Source: Alphaproteobacteria bacterium (GTDB taxonomy: Bacteria; Pseudomonadota; Alphaproteobacteria; Rhizobiales; Aestuariivirgaceae). From it: a stretch of 18,829 bases of DNA. Made by a program: the position numbers and the translations under genes. Shown piece after piece: positions 1-7,063 of this stretch (positions are counted from its first letter, which is position 1; each line of letters begins with the position of its first letter). Where the stretch lies: NCBI GenBank assembly GCA_026400595.1, contig JAPLOT010000283.1, positions 1 to 18,829 of the forward strand. The letters run 5' to 3'. A model generated the notes under the pieces. It was not told the DNA's origin, ran no database searches, and saw nothing but the letters and a program-made list of their open reading frames with translations.

Positions 1-859
1 GGTCGGCGAGGATGAGCCTGTCGCCCGGCTTGGCCCAGTTGCCCTCGGGCGCGGCCGTGACCTCATAGAGACCGTATGAGATCTTGGACGAGAAGCTGAT
101 GGCGCGGTTGCCGGGGATGGTCCACGGCGTGGTGGTCCAGATGACGATGGAGGCGTTGAGGAGGTTCGCTGCGCCATCGCGCACCGGAAACTTCACCCAG
201 ATCGTGTCTGACTGGTAGTCCTGGTATTCGACCTCGGCCTCGGCCAGCGCGGTCTTTTCCACCACTGACCACATGACGGGCTTGGAGCCGCGATAGAGCT
301 GGCCTGATGCCGCGAACTTCAGCAGCTCGTTGGCGATCAGCGCCTCGGCGCGGAAGTTCATGGTGAGGTAGGGATTGTCCCAGTCGCCGGTGACGCCGAG
401 GCGCTTGAACTCCTCGCGCTGCACGTCGATCCAGTGCGCAGCGAAGGCGCGGCATTCCTTGCGGAAGTCGTTGATCGGGACGTCGTCCTTGTTGCGGCCC
501 TTCTCACGGTACTGCTCCTCGATCTTCCACTCGATGGGAAGTCCGTGGCAGTCCCAGCCGGGAACATAGTTCGAGTCGAAGCCCTGCATCTGGCGCGAGC
601 GGGTGACGATGTCCTTCAGGATCTTGTTCAGCGCGTGGCCGATGTGAAGGTGGCCGTTGGCATAGGGCGGGCCGTCATGCAGCACGTACTTCGGCCGTCC
701 ACGGCTCTGTTCACGAAGCCTTCGATAAAGGCCAAGCTCCTCCCATCGCTTGAGAAGTTCCGGTTCCTTCTGCGGCAGGCCGGCCTTCATCGAAAAGTCG
801 GTCCTGGGCAGGAACACGGTTTCGCGATAGCGGTCGGTCTTCTGCGGCTTGTCGTCCAT
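1..859 (-). CDS. ileS: Isoleucyl-tRNA synthetase, N-terminal part (3' end outside window)
   Basis: Cytoplasmic class I aminoacyl-tRNA synthetase that charges tRNA-Ile with isoleucine. The minus-strand frame is open from the ATG at 859 to the window edge, about 286 codons. It contains the class I signature HIGH at residues 72-75 in the context PYANGHLHIGHALNK, followed by YVPGWDCHGLPIEWKIE and, further on, VIWTTTPWTIPGNRAISF, all hallmarks of IleS. The KMSKS loop, the anticodon-binding domain and the C-terminus lie outside the window. No clear Shine-Dalgarno sequence precedes the start. Instead a perfect 7-bp inverted repeat lies about 10 bases upstream. The ureohydrolase gene on the same strand ends about 60 bases upstream, so read-through is possible. 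Confidence 0.97.
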   Translation of the reverse strand, partial: MDDKPQKTDRYRETVFLPRTDFSMKAGLPQKEPELLKRWEELGLYRRLREQSRGRPKYVLHDGPPYANGHLHIGHALNKILKDIVTRSRQMQGFDSNYVPGWDCHGLPIEWKIEEQYREKGRNKDDVPINDFRKECRAFAAHWIDVQREEFKRLGVTGDWDNPYLTMNFRAEALIANELLKFAASGQLYRGSKPVMWSVVEKTALAEAEVEYQDYQSDTIWVKFPVRDGAANLLNASIVIWTTTPWTIPGNRAISFSSKISYGLYEVTAAPEGNWAKPGDRLILAD

Positions 860-868
860 GGCGAAGCG

Positions 869-888
869 GTCCAATGCTGAGATTGGAC
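869..888. repeat. Perfect 7-bp inverted repeat between ureohydrolase gene and ileS
   Basis: The arms GTCCAAT (869-875) and ATTGGAC (882-888) are perfectly complementary around a 6-base loop. Read on the minus strand, the hairpin lies 33 bases after the ureohydrolase stop codon and ends 9 bases before the ileS ATG. No T-run follows it, so it is not a standard intrinsic terminator. It could be a protein-binding palindrome, or a leader hairpin close to the ileS ribosome-binding region. Confidence 0.5.
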
Positions 889-920
889 GCGCTTCTAGCA
901 GCCAGTGCCCTGCCCCGCAA

Positions 921-1877
921 TCAGCCCTGGCGGGCCTTGGAATCAGCCAGGACGCAGAGCATTTCCCACATCAGATTGGCCGCCGTCACCGCCGTGATGC
1001 CGGTGGGGTCGAAACAGGGCGCCACCTCGCAGATGTCTCCACCCACGAGGTGCATCCCCTGCAGCGACCGGATCATCACCTGGACGTCCCGGGGCATGAG
1101 TCCACCGATCTCGGGAACGCCCGTCCCCGGCGCCCAGGCCGGGTCGATCCCGTCGATATCGATGGTCATATAGGTCGGGCCCTTGCCAAGCACGGACTGG
1201 ATCTTCCTGACGACGGCGTCCCGGCCCATGGCTTCGTACTCATCGAAGGTGATGCAGGTGAAACCGGCATCCTGGCCCCATTTGATGTCATCAGGCGAGA
1301 ATCGCGAACCGCGCAGACCGATCTGGATGGTTCGCTTCGGATTGATCAGCCCCTCCTCCACGCCGCGCCGGAAGGTCGTGGCGTGATTGATACGCGTGTC
1401 GGCAAGCGTGTCGAGCGTATCGGCATGGCTGTCGATGTGGAAGATGCCCACCGGCTGGTCCTTCGCCAGGGCCCGCAGGATGGGCAAGGGCACGGTGTGG
1501 TCGCCGCCGATCGACAGCGGCGTCGCACCTGCAGCGTGAATCTGCGCGAAGAACGCCTCGATCATCGAAATCGACCGGCCGAGATCGATGGGATTGACCG
1601 GCGCGTCGCCCACATCCGCGACATTGCAGAGATCATAGGGCGCAATGCCCGAAGTCGAGTGCACGCGACGGATGAGCCGAGAGGCCTCGCGGACTGCAGC
1701 AGGCCCCTGTCTTGCGCCGGCCCGGTAGTTGACGCCGATGTCGAAGGGAACGCCGACCAGCGCAATATCAAGTTCGGACGAGACATCATGGCGTTGCGTG
1801 CGCATGAATGTGGCAATTCCGGCGAAGCGCGGGGTAACGGCTGCATCGACAGGCTGGAAGCGTGGGTCTTTCTTCAT
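921..1877 (-). CDS. Agmatinase/guanidinobutyrase-family ureohydrolase (SpeB-like)
   Basis: Mn-dependent hydrolase of the arginase/agmatinase superfamily that removes urea from a guanidino compound. The binuclear metal site is complete: H127 in GGDHT, D149/H151/D153 in FHIDSHAD, and D240/D242 in TIDIDGIDPAWAPGTGVPE. The family usually has DAH where this protein has DSH (S150). The length, 318 aa, is normal for agmatinase. I place the start at the ATG at 1877, with GAGGTG upstream; a GTG at 1883 would add two residues but sits too close to that site. The substrate cannot be read from sequence: agmatine, 4-guanidinobutyrate and 3-guanidinopropionate are all possible. The gene is divergent from the DUF1989 gene and lies a few kb from gabD, which would fit 4-guanidinobutyrate to GABA to succinate. 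Confidence 0.9.
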   Translation of the reverse strand: MKKDPRFQPVDAAVTPRFAGIATFMRTQRHDVSSELDIALVGVPFDIGVNYRAGARQGPAAVREASRLIRRVHSTSGIAPYDLCNVADVGDAPVNPIDLGRSISMIEAFFAQIHAAGATPLSIGGDHTVPLPILRALAKDQPVGIFHIDSHADTLDTLADTRINHATTFRRGVEEGLINPKRTIQIGLRGSRFSPDDIKWGQDAGFTCITFDEYEAMGRDAVVRKIQSVLGKGPTYMTIDIDGIDPAWAPGTGVPEIGGLMPRDVQVMIRSLQGMHLVGGDICEVAPCFDPTGITAVTAANLMWEMLCVLADSKARQG

Positions 1878-1919
1878 CGGCACGGCACCTCTAATGTGAA
1901 ATGGAAACAGGAGACGACG

Positions 1920-2513
1920 ATGAGCAGACTACAGACCATCCCGGCCCGCCGTGGCAAGGCCGTTCGCTTGGCGAAGGGCCAATCGGTGAAAGTCGTCAAT
2001 ACCCACGGCAATCAGGTGGTCGATTTCTGGGCCTTCAATGCCGGCGACCTGCGCGAGTACCTGGGCATGGAGCATTGCAGGGCTTTCTGGACCAGGCTCT
2101 TCCCCGTGGCAGGAGACAAGATGGTCACAAACCGCCGCCGCCCGATCCTGACAATGACCGAAGACCATTCGCCCGGCCGCCACGACACGCTGATCGCGCC
2201 TTGCGACAACGAGCGCTACGGCCTGCTCGGCTGCACCCACTATCATGACAATTGCCGCGACAACATGCACGCGGGACTGGCGGAATTGGGATTCACCATT
2301 CCCTACACGCCGGACTCGCTCAATCTGTTCATGAACATTCCGTGGCGGCAGGACGGGGCGCTTGAATGGGGCAACTGCCTTTGCAAGCCCGGCGACTACG
2401 TGACGTTCAAGGCAGAGCTGGATTCCATCGTCGTCTTCTCGGCCTGCCCACAGGACATGTTGCCGATCAACAACGGCATTACCACCGAAGCCCATTTCGA
2501 GGTGATCGACTAA
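1920..2513 (+). CDS. DUF1989 (urea carboxylase-associated family) protein
   Basis: A 197-aa protein of the DUF1989 family. Some members, CgdA and CgdB, form carboxyguanidine deiminase in guanidine breakdown; others are uncharacterised and lie next to one-carbon or amine genes. Family hallmarks seen are NTHGNQVVDFWAF (27-39), NRRRPIL (71-77), CDNERYG (95-101), the Cys/His cluster GCTHYHDNCRDN (104-115), DSLNLFMNI (132-140) and SACPQDMLPINN (175-186). The Cys/His cluster could bind a metal; this is my inference. The ATG at 1920 follows GGAG at a good distance. The same frame stays open far upstream, but that stretch is antisense to the ureohydrolase. CgdA and CgdB normally occur as a pair with urea carboxylase and allophanate hydrolase. 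Here the gene is alone, so its substrate is open. Its stop is only 3 bases from the end of the convergent gor gene. Confidence 0.88.
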   Translation: MSRLQTIPARRGKAVRLAKGQSVKVVNTHGNQVVDFWAFNAGDLREYLGMEHCRAFWTRLFPVAGDKMVTNRRRPILTMTEDHSPGRHDTLIAPCDNERYGLLGCTHYHDNCRDNMHAGLAELGFTIPYTPDSLNLFMNIPWRQDGALEWGNCLCKPGDYVTFKAELDSIVVFSACPQDMLPINNGITTEAHFEVID

Positions 2514-2516
2514 GCG

Positions 2517-3884
2517 CTATCTCCCCGGCTGCCACTTTTCCCGCAGCGTGACCAGTTCTTCGGCGGCCGTCGGATGCACGGCCATGGTTGCGTCGAAGTC
2601 TGACTTCTTTGCCCCGAGTCTCACGGCAATCCCGAGAAGCTGGGCCATTTCGCCGGCATCCGGGCCGCAGATGTGGCATCCAAGCACGACATCCGTTTCC
2701 GCATCGACGACCAGCTTCATCAGCATCCGCTCGTCACGACCGGAAAGCGTATGCTTCATGGGCTTGAACGACGTCTTGTAAATGTCGATGGCCCTGCCAT
2801 CCTTGCGGGCTTCGGTTTCCGTCAGCCCCACGGTGCCAATCTCCGGTTGCGAAAAGACCGCGGTCGGAATCAGCCGATGATCAACCTTCACGTCCTTGCC
2901 GCCAAACACGGTATCGGCAAAGGCGTGGCCCTCGCGGATGGCCACCGGAGTAAGGTTCACGCGATTGGTGACATCGCCAACGGCATAGATGTCGGGTGCG
3001 GTCGTCCGCGAATAGGCGTCAACCTTCACCGCATAGTGCGGGGTGAGTTCAACACCAGCGTTCTCGAGTCCCAGACCCACCACATTGGGAATTCGCCCGG
3101 TTGCGAACATGATCTGACCCGCTCCGAAGGCCGCGCCATCTTCAAGCGTCACGCGCACGCCGTCGCCCGATCTGTCGATACGCGTCACGTCGGTCTTGGT
3201 GCGGATCTCGATACCCTTCTTGGCCATTTCTCCGGCAAGGTGATTGCGAAGATCGTCATCGAAGCCGCGCAGGATCTGTTCGCCCCGATAGATCAATACG
3301 GTTTCGACGCCCAAGCCGGAGAATATCCCGGCAAATTCGACGGCGATGTATCCGCCGCCGACAATGCAGATCCGCGCCGGCAACCGTTCGAGATGAAAGG
3401 CCTCGTTGGAGGTGATCGACAGCTCGTGACCTGGAAGATGCCGTGGGACGAAGGGCGTCGCTCCGGTGGCAACAAGAATGTTCTTTGCTGTCACCCTGCG
3501 GCCGGATGCGAGCACGAGGGTGTTGGGTCCGGCGATCGTCGCCCGCTCGAGGATCAGCTCGGCACCTGCGCCTTCGAGATTGCGGACATAAGCCTTGTTG
3601 AGCCGGTCAATCTCCCTGTCCTTGTTGGCAACCAGCGTCTGCCAGTCGAAGGAGATCTTCTCCGAAGTCCAGCCGAAACCGACTGCATCCTCGAACTCCT
3701 CGGCGAATTTCGACGCGTAGACGAAGAGTTTCTTCGGCACGCAGCCCCTGATTACGCAGGTGCCGCCTACCCGGTACTCCTCGGCAACCGCGACCTTCGC
3801 CCCGTAGCGCGCAGCGATTCGCGCGGCGCGAACGCCGCCCGATCCCGCGCCAATGACGAAAAGGTCGTAGTCGAAACCGGTCAT
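2517..3884 (-). CDS. gor: Glutathione-disulfide reductase
   Basis: FAD-dependent cytoplasmic enzyme that reduces glutathione disulfide with NADPH. The protein is 455 aa, the usual length. It has the FAD-binding GAGSGG (12-17), the redox-active disulfide C43-V-I-R-G-C48 in the form common in alphaproteobacterial glutathione reductases, the NADPH-domain motif GGGYIAVEFAG (176-186), a second FAD motif (YAVGDVTNRVNLTPVAI), and the C-terminal catalytic pair H437/E442 in HPTAAEE. The start is the ATG at 3884, which overlaps the rpiA stop as ATGA and suggests translational coupling. A longer reading from 3938 would run into rpiA and is unlikely. Arg residues at the end of the second Rossmann beta strand (YRGEQILRG) fit NADPH rather than NADH. 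It is the last gene of gabD-rpiA-gor and converges on the DUF1989 gene with no room for a separate terminator. Confidence 0.96.
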   Translation of the reverse strand: MTGFDYDLFVIGAGSGGVRAARIAARYGAKVAVAEEYRVGGTCVIRGCVPKKLFVYASKFAEEFEDAVGFGWTSEKISFDWQTLVANKDREIDRLNKAYVRNLEGAGAELILERATIAGPNTLVLASGRRVTAKNILVATGATPFVPRHLPGHELSITSNEAFHLERLPARICIVGGGYIAVEFAGIFSGLGVETVLIYRGEQILRGFDDDLRNHLAGEMAKKGIEIRTKTDVTRIDRSGDGVRVTLEDGAAFGAGQIMFATGRIPNVVGLGLENAGVELTPHYAVKVDAYSRTTAPDIYAVGDVTNRVNLTPVAIREGHAFADTVFGGKDVKVDHRLIPTAVFSQPEIGTVGLTETEARKDGRAIDIYKTSFKPMKHTLSGRDERMLMKLVVDAETDVVLGCHICGPDAGEMAQLLGIAVRLGAKKSDFDATMAVHPTAAEELVTLREKWQPGR

Positions 3885-4576
3885 GCCTTGCGGAATGTCT
3901 TCACGCCATCCTTCGTGCCCATCAGGATGATGCCACAAATGTCGACGAAGATGCCGGTTTCGACCACGCCGGGGATTGACTTTATCAGCTCCGACAGCCG
4001 CGCGGGATGCGGAATGCTGCCCAGTCCGAGGTCCAGAATGGCGTTGCCGGAGTCCGTCTTGAAGGGCTTGCCCTCCTTGCGCCGCAGGTCAATGCTCCCG
4101 CTCACGCCGCAGATCTTCATCGCCCTCTCGATCTTCCAGGCCGTCGCACGCACACCGAAGGGGATGACCTCGACGGCGAGCGGGAACCGGCCGAGGGTCG
4201 AGACCTTCTTCGACTCGTCGGCGATGACCACCATGTAACGGGAGGAGGTTGCGACGATTTTCTCGAGCAGAAGCGCGCCGCCGCCACCCTTCACCAGTTC
4301 GAACTTCTCGTTGAACTCGTCGGCACCATCGACAGTGATGTCGAGGAAGGGATGCTTTTCGAGGTCCGTCAAAGGAATGCCGAACTTCGTGGCAAGATCG
4401 CGCGTACTGCGCGACGTCGGCACGGCAAGGACATCCAGGCCTGCCTTCACCTTTTCGCCGAGCGCGGCGATGAAGTGATTGGCCGTCGACCCGGTGCCGA
4501 GCCCCACCTTCATGCCGGGCTTTATGTAGTCGAGCGCGGCAAGGGCCGCGGCTTTCTTTTGCTCTTCAGTGTTCAC
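3881..4576 (-). CDS. rpiA: Ribose-5-phosphate isomerase A
   Basis: Interconverts ribose 5-phosphate and ribulose 5-phosphate in the non-oxidative pentose phosphate pathway. The protein is 231 aa, typical for RpiA. Visible motifs are the phosphate-binding GLGTGSTANHF (25-35), TVDGADEFN (81-89) with the two active-site aspartates, and KGGGGALLLEK (96-106), whose Glu105 matches the catalytic base. The start is a GTG at 4576 that overlaps the gabD stop (GTGA), and the rpiA stop overlaps the gor ATG (ATGA). The three genes are therefore translationally chained. rpiA beside gor and gph is a known arrangement in Rhizobiales. Pentose phosphate flux supplies the NADPH used by Gor, so the grouping makes metabolic sense. 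Confidence 0.96.
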   Translation of the reverse strand: MNTEEQKKAAALAALDYIKPGMKVGLGTGSTANHFIAALGEKVKAGLDVLAVPTSRSTRDLATKFGIPLTDLEKHPFLDITVDGADEFNEKFELVKGGGGALLLEKIVATSSRYMVVIADESKKVSTLGRFPLAVEVIPFGVRATAWKIERAMKICGVSGSIDLRRKEGKPFKTDSGNAILDLGLGSIPHPARLSELIKSIPGVVETGIFVDICGIILMGTKDGVKTFRKA

Positions 4577-6048
4577 TTTCCCAGCCCGCCCATCAGCATG
4601 TACTTCATTTCTAGATACTCCTCGACACCGTGGTGCGAGCCTTCGCGGCCCAGACCCGACTCCTTGACGCCGCCGAACGGCGCCTCGGCGGTCGAGATGA
4701 TGCCTTCATTGATTCCGACCATGCCGTATTCAAGACCTTCCGCAACCCGCCAGACGCGGCCGATATCGCGGGTGTAGAAATAGCAGGCCAGGCCGAACTC
4801 GGTGTTGTTGGCCATGGCAATGGCCTCTTCTTCGGTCTTGAACTTGAACAGAGGCGCCACTGGACCGAAGGTCTCCTCGCGGGCCACGGCCATGTCGGTC
4901 GTGACGTCGCGGATCAGAGTGGGTTCGAAGAAGTTTCCGCCCAGCGGCTTGCCCCCGACGATCACCTTACCGCCCTTCCTGACTGCGTCGTCGATGTGCT
5001 CCTGCACCTTGCCGACTGCGGCCTTGTTGATCAGCGGGCCTGTCGTCGTACCAGCCTCTGCGCCGTCACCAACCTTGAGCTTGCGAACGGCCTCGGCCAG
5101 CTTCTCGGCAAACCTGTCGTAGATACCTTCCTGGATCAGCATGCGGTTGGCACAGACACAGGTCTGTCCGGCGTTGCGGTACTTGGACAGCATTGCGCCC
5201 TGCACGGCCGCATCGAGGTCGGCATCATCGAAGACGATGAATGGTGCATTGCCGCCGAGTTCGAGACCGATCTTCTTGATGGTCGGCGCGCACTGCGCCA
5301 TCAGGACACGGCCCACTTCGGTCGAGCCCGTGAAGGTCAGCGCACGGACGATGGGATTCGAGGTCATCTCCGCGCCGATCTCGCGCGACGAGCCGGTCAC
5401 GACGGAGAAGACGCCGGCCGGAATGCCGGCGCGTTCGGCCAGTTCGGCGAGGGCCAGGGCGGAGAGCGGCGTCTCGGTCGCAGGCTTGCACACGAATGCG
5501 CATCCGGCCGCCAGCGCCGGCCCGGCCTTGCGGGTGATCATCGCATTGGGGAAGTTCCACGGGGTGATGGCGGCCACCACGCCCACCGGCTGCTTGATCA
5601 CGATCATGCGGCCATTGGGCCAGGGCGATGGAATGGTCTCGCCATAGATGCGCTTTGCCTCTTCGGCAAAGAATTCGATGAATGACGCGCCATAGGCAAC
5701 TTCGCCGCGCGATTCGAGCAGCGGCTTGCCCTGCTCGGCGGTCATGATCTGGGCAAGATCCTCCTGGTTCTCCATCATGAGGTTGAACCACTTGCGCAGG
5801 ATGGCCGCGCGTTCCTTTGCAGTCTTCTTCGCCCAGTCCTTCTGGGCGCGCTGGGCAGCCTCGATGGCGGCGCGGGTTTCGGCAGCGCCGAGTTTCGGAA
5901 CCGTGGCGATGACGCTTTCGTCAACCGGGTTGGTCACGTCGATGGTTGTCTTGCCACCCACCCACTTGCCGTCGATGTAACATTTCTCCTTGAGGAGCGC
6001 GGCGTCCTTCAGTATGTCGCGAAGCGCCTGGGCCTTGCGGATGTCCAT
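4573..6048 (-). CDS. gabD: NAD(P)-dependent succinate-semialdehyde dehydrogenase
   Basis: Aldehyde dehydrogenase superfamily enzyme oxidising succinic semialdehyde to succinate, the last step of GABA breakdown. The protein is 491 aa, close to the usual 480-490. Motifs are TPWNFP (162-167), the cofactor-contacting K188 in CKPATETPLSA, FTGSTEVGR (239-247), the general base E263 in GLELGGNAPF, and the nucleophile C297 in GQTCVCANR. C299 follows closely, and the CxC pair resembles the redox-sensitive loop reported for some SSADHs. The strong match to GabD around GLELGGNAPFIVFDDADLD and AEAPFGGVKESGLGREG favours SSADH over other semialdehyde dehydrogenases. The ATG at 6048 follows GGGAGA; a frame extension beyond it is antisense to gph. 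No gabT lies in the window. It is the first gene of the overlapping gabD-rpiA-gor chain. Confidence 0.93.
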   Translation of the reverse strand: MDIRKAQALRDILKDAALLKEKCYIDGKWVGGKTTIDVTNPVDESVIATVPKLGAAETRAAIEAAQRAQKDWAKKTAKERAAILRKWFNLMMENQEDLAQIMTAEQGKPLLESRGEVAYGASFIEFFAEEAKRIYGETIPSPWPNGRMIVIKQPVGVVAAITPWNFPNAMITRKAGPALAAGCAFVCKPATETPLSALALAELAERAGIPAGVFSVVTGSSREIGAEMTSNPIVRALTFTGSTEVGRVLMAQCAPTIKKIGLELGGNAPFIVFDDADLDAAVQGAMLSKYRNAGQTCVCANRMLIQEGIYDRFAEKLAEAVRKLKVGDGAEAGTTTGPLINKAAVGKVQEHIDDAVRKGGKVIVGGKPLGGNFFEPTLIRDVTTDMAVAREETFGPVAPLFKFKTEEEAIAMANNTEFGLACYFYTRDIGRVWRVAEGLEYGMVGINEGIISTAEAPFGGVKESGLGREGSHHGVEEYLEMKYMLMGGLGK

Positions 6049-6088
6049 GTTTGGTCTCCCGTTGCGATTGGGCGGCCTCTTAGCACAG

Positions 6089-6109
6089 GGGTTTGCGGGG
6101 AACAAACCC
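6089..6109. promoter_or_regulatory. Inverted repeat (candidate operator) between gabD and gph
   Basis: A perfect inverted repeat with GGGTTTG (6089-6095), a 7-base spacer and CAAACCC (6103-6109). It lies about 40 bases upstream of gabD and 20 bases upstream of gph, in the only spacer from which the divergent genes can be controlled. The 21-bp interrupted palindrome has the size of a dimeric helix-turn-helix operator. On the minus strand it overlaps a weak promoter-like pair: TTGTTC, 17 bases, TAAGAG. No regulator gene lies next to it, so its partner is unknown. Confidence 0.4.
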
Positions 6110-6129
6110 ACCAGACTTGCGGAGTTTGC

Positions 6130-6807
6130 ATGCCAGATCGCGCCGTGATTTTCGACCTCGACGGAACCCTGGTGGACACCGCGCCCGACCTCATGCGCGC
6201 CACCAACCATGTGCTTGAGACGATCGGACGGCGGCCCATCACGATGGACGAGGTCCGGGTCTTCGTGGGCCACGGGGCCCGTGCGCTGCTGACCCGCGGC
6301 CTCGCCGCCACGGGCGGCCTGCCAGAGAACTATGACGTCGAGCCAGACTACCGGCGCTTCGTCGATTTCTACGCGGTCAACATCGCGGAGGGCAGCCTGC
6401 CCTTCCCCGGAACCGTCGCCCTGCTCGACAAGTTGAAGGCGGAAGACATCGCCATGGGGGTGTGCACCAACAAGCTCGAGGGGCTTTCCCTGCGCCTTCT
6501 CGAAGAACTCGATCTGCTGAAATACTTCGGCTCCGTCGTCGGTCCCGACACGATCGGCATTGCCAAGCCCGACCCCCGTCCCTTCCATGAATCGGTTTCG
6601 CGCCTTGGCCGCAAGAACCCGCGCGCCATCATGATCGGCGACAGCGAAACCGACATCCTTACCGCCCGCAATGCCGGTGTGCCGGTGATCGGCCTGCCCT
6701 TCGGATACACGCCCAAGCATGTCTCGACGTTCTGGCCGGACAGGGTGATCGGCCACTACGACGAGGCCTGGGACGCGCTGCAGGAGCTGTTTGCGCAAGA
6801 AGCTTGA
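6130..6807 (+). CDS. gph: Phosphoglycolate phosphatase-like HAD hydrolase
   Basis: HAD-superfamily phosphatase, most likely removing phosphate from 2-phosphoglycolate, a by-product of DNA repair or Rubisco oxygenation. All four HAD motifs are present: the nucleophile pair D9/D11 in IFDLDGTLVDT, T113 in GVCTNK, K146 in IAKPDPRPF, and D171/D175 in MIGDSETDILTARNAG. The small cap domain lies between motifs I and II, as in Gph/PGP proteins. The length, 225 aa, fits Gph. The start is the ATG at 6130, with only a weak ribosome site (GCGGAG). It is divergent from gabD; gph near rpiA and gor is a known alphaproteobacterial neighbourhood. Related HAD phosphatases with other sugar-phosphate substrates look similar, so the exact substrate is less certain than the fold. 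Confidence 0.88.
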   Translation: MPDRAVIFDLDGTLVDTAPDLMRATNHVLETIGRRPITMDEVRVFVGHGARALLTRGLAATGGLPENYDVEPDYRRFVDFYAVNIAEGSLPFPGTVALLDKLKAEDIAMGVCTNKLEGLSLRLLEELDLLKYFGSVVGPDTIGIAKPDPRPFHESVSRLGRKNPRAIMIGDSETDILTARNAGVPVIGLPFGYTPKHVSTFWPDRVIGHYDEAWDALQELFAQEA

Positions 6808-6848
6808 CTTGGCCAAGCCCCGCCGCCTATACGGCCACCACCCTGAAC

Positions 6849-6924
6849 GGGCGATTAGCTCAGTTGGTAGAGCACTGTGTTCACATCGCAGGGGTCACTG
6901 GTTCGAGTCCAGTATCGCCCACCA
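6849..6924 (+). tRNA. tRNA-Val (anticodon CAC)
   Basis: A 76-base cloverleaf that folds without gaps. The acceptor arms are GGGCGAT and ATCGCCC, the D-stem GCTC/GAGC, the anticodon stem CTGTG/CGCAG (one G-U pair) with loop TTCACAT, a 5-base variable loop GGGTC, and the T-stem ACTGG/CCAGT with loop TTCGAGT. Discriminator A is followed by an encoded CCA. Anticodon CAC reads the valine codon GUG. It starts about 40 bases after gph and is transcribed the same way. I see no integrase gene nearby, and no repeat of the tRNA 3' end that would mark an attachment site. Confidence 0.97.
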
Positions 6925-6960
6925 CCGGTAACATCCCGACAAGTTCCGCGAGGCCAAATA

Positions 6961-6978
6961 CTTGCATCTGACTGCAAG
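6961..6978. promoter_or_regulatory. 18-bp palindrome upstream of iorA (candidate operator)
   Basis: CTTGCA, a 6-base spacer and TGCAAG form a perfect interrupted palindrome about 85 bases before the iorA start. A further half-site TGCAAG lies at 7034-7039, inside a second inverted repeat (ATATG at 7025-7029, CATAT at 7040-7044). The size suits a MarR-type dimer, and a MarR-like gene sits at the far end of iorAB. That pairing is inference. No T-run follows the palindrome, so it does not look like a terminator for the tRNA. Confidence 0.4.
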
Positions 6979-7002
6979 CGAACTCTGGCTTTGTAGGGTC
7001 AG

Positions 7003-7031
7003 TTGACGCCCAGCGTGCGCGGTTATATGAA
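7003..7031 (+). promoter_or_regulatory. Candidate sigma-70-type promoter for iorAB
   Basis: A TTGACG box (7003-7008) matches the -35 consensus in five of six bases. A 17-base spacer leads to TATGAA (7026-7031), which matches the -10 consensus in four of six. Transcription would start near 7038, about 25 bases before the iorA ATG. The palindrome at 6961-6978 lies upstream of the -35 box, and the lone TGCAAG half-site falls at the expected start point, a placement that would suit regulation. Assigned by eye only. Confidence 0.35.
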
Positions 7032-7063
7032 TCTGCAAGCATATGAACTCCGAGACGTAGCCC

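Noticed and set aside
849..1919. Upstream extension of the DUF1989 reading frame (554 codons in total)
   Set aside because: It is antisense to the well-supported ureohydrolase gene and matches no DUF1989 length; the ATG at 1920 has a proper ribosome site.
2673..4238. 521-codon plus-strand open frame
   Set aside because: Shadow of gor and rpiA on the opposite strand; its translation resembles no family and is typical of GC-rich antisense frames.
6049..6816. Upstream extension of the gabD frame
   Set aside because: It is antisense to gph, which has all HAD motifs; GabD has normal length from 6048.
6961..6978. Intrinsic terminator after tRNA-Val
   Set aside because: The hairpin has only six base pairs, balanced composition and no following T-run; an operator is more likely.
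6925..7063. Possible integration site at the tRNA-Val 3' end
   Set aside because: No integrase, no repeat of the tRNA end in the window, and the following genes are ordinary metabolic ones.
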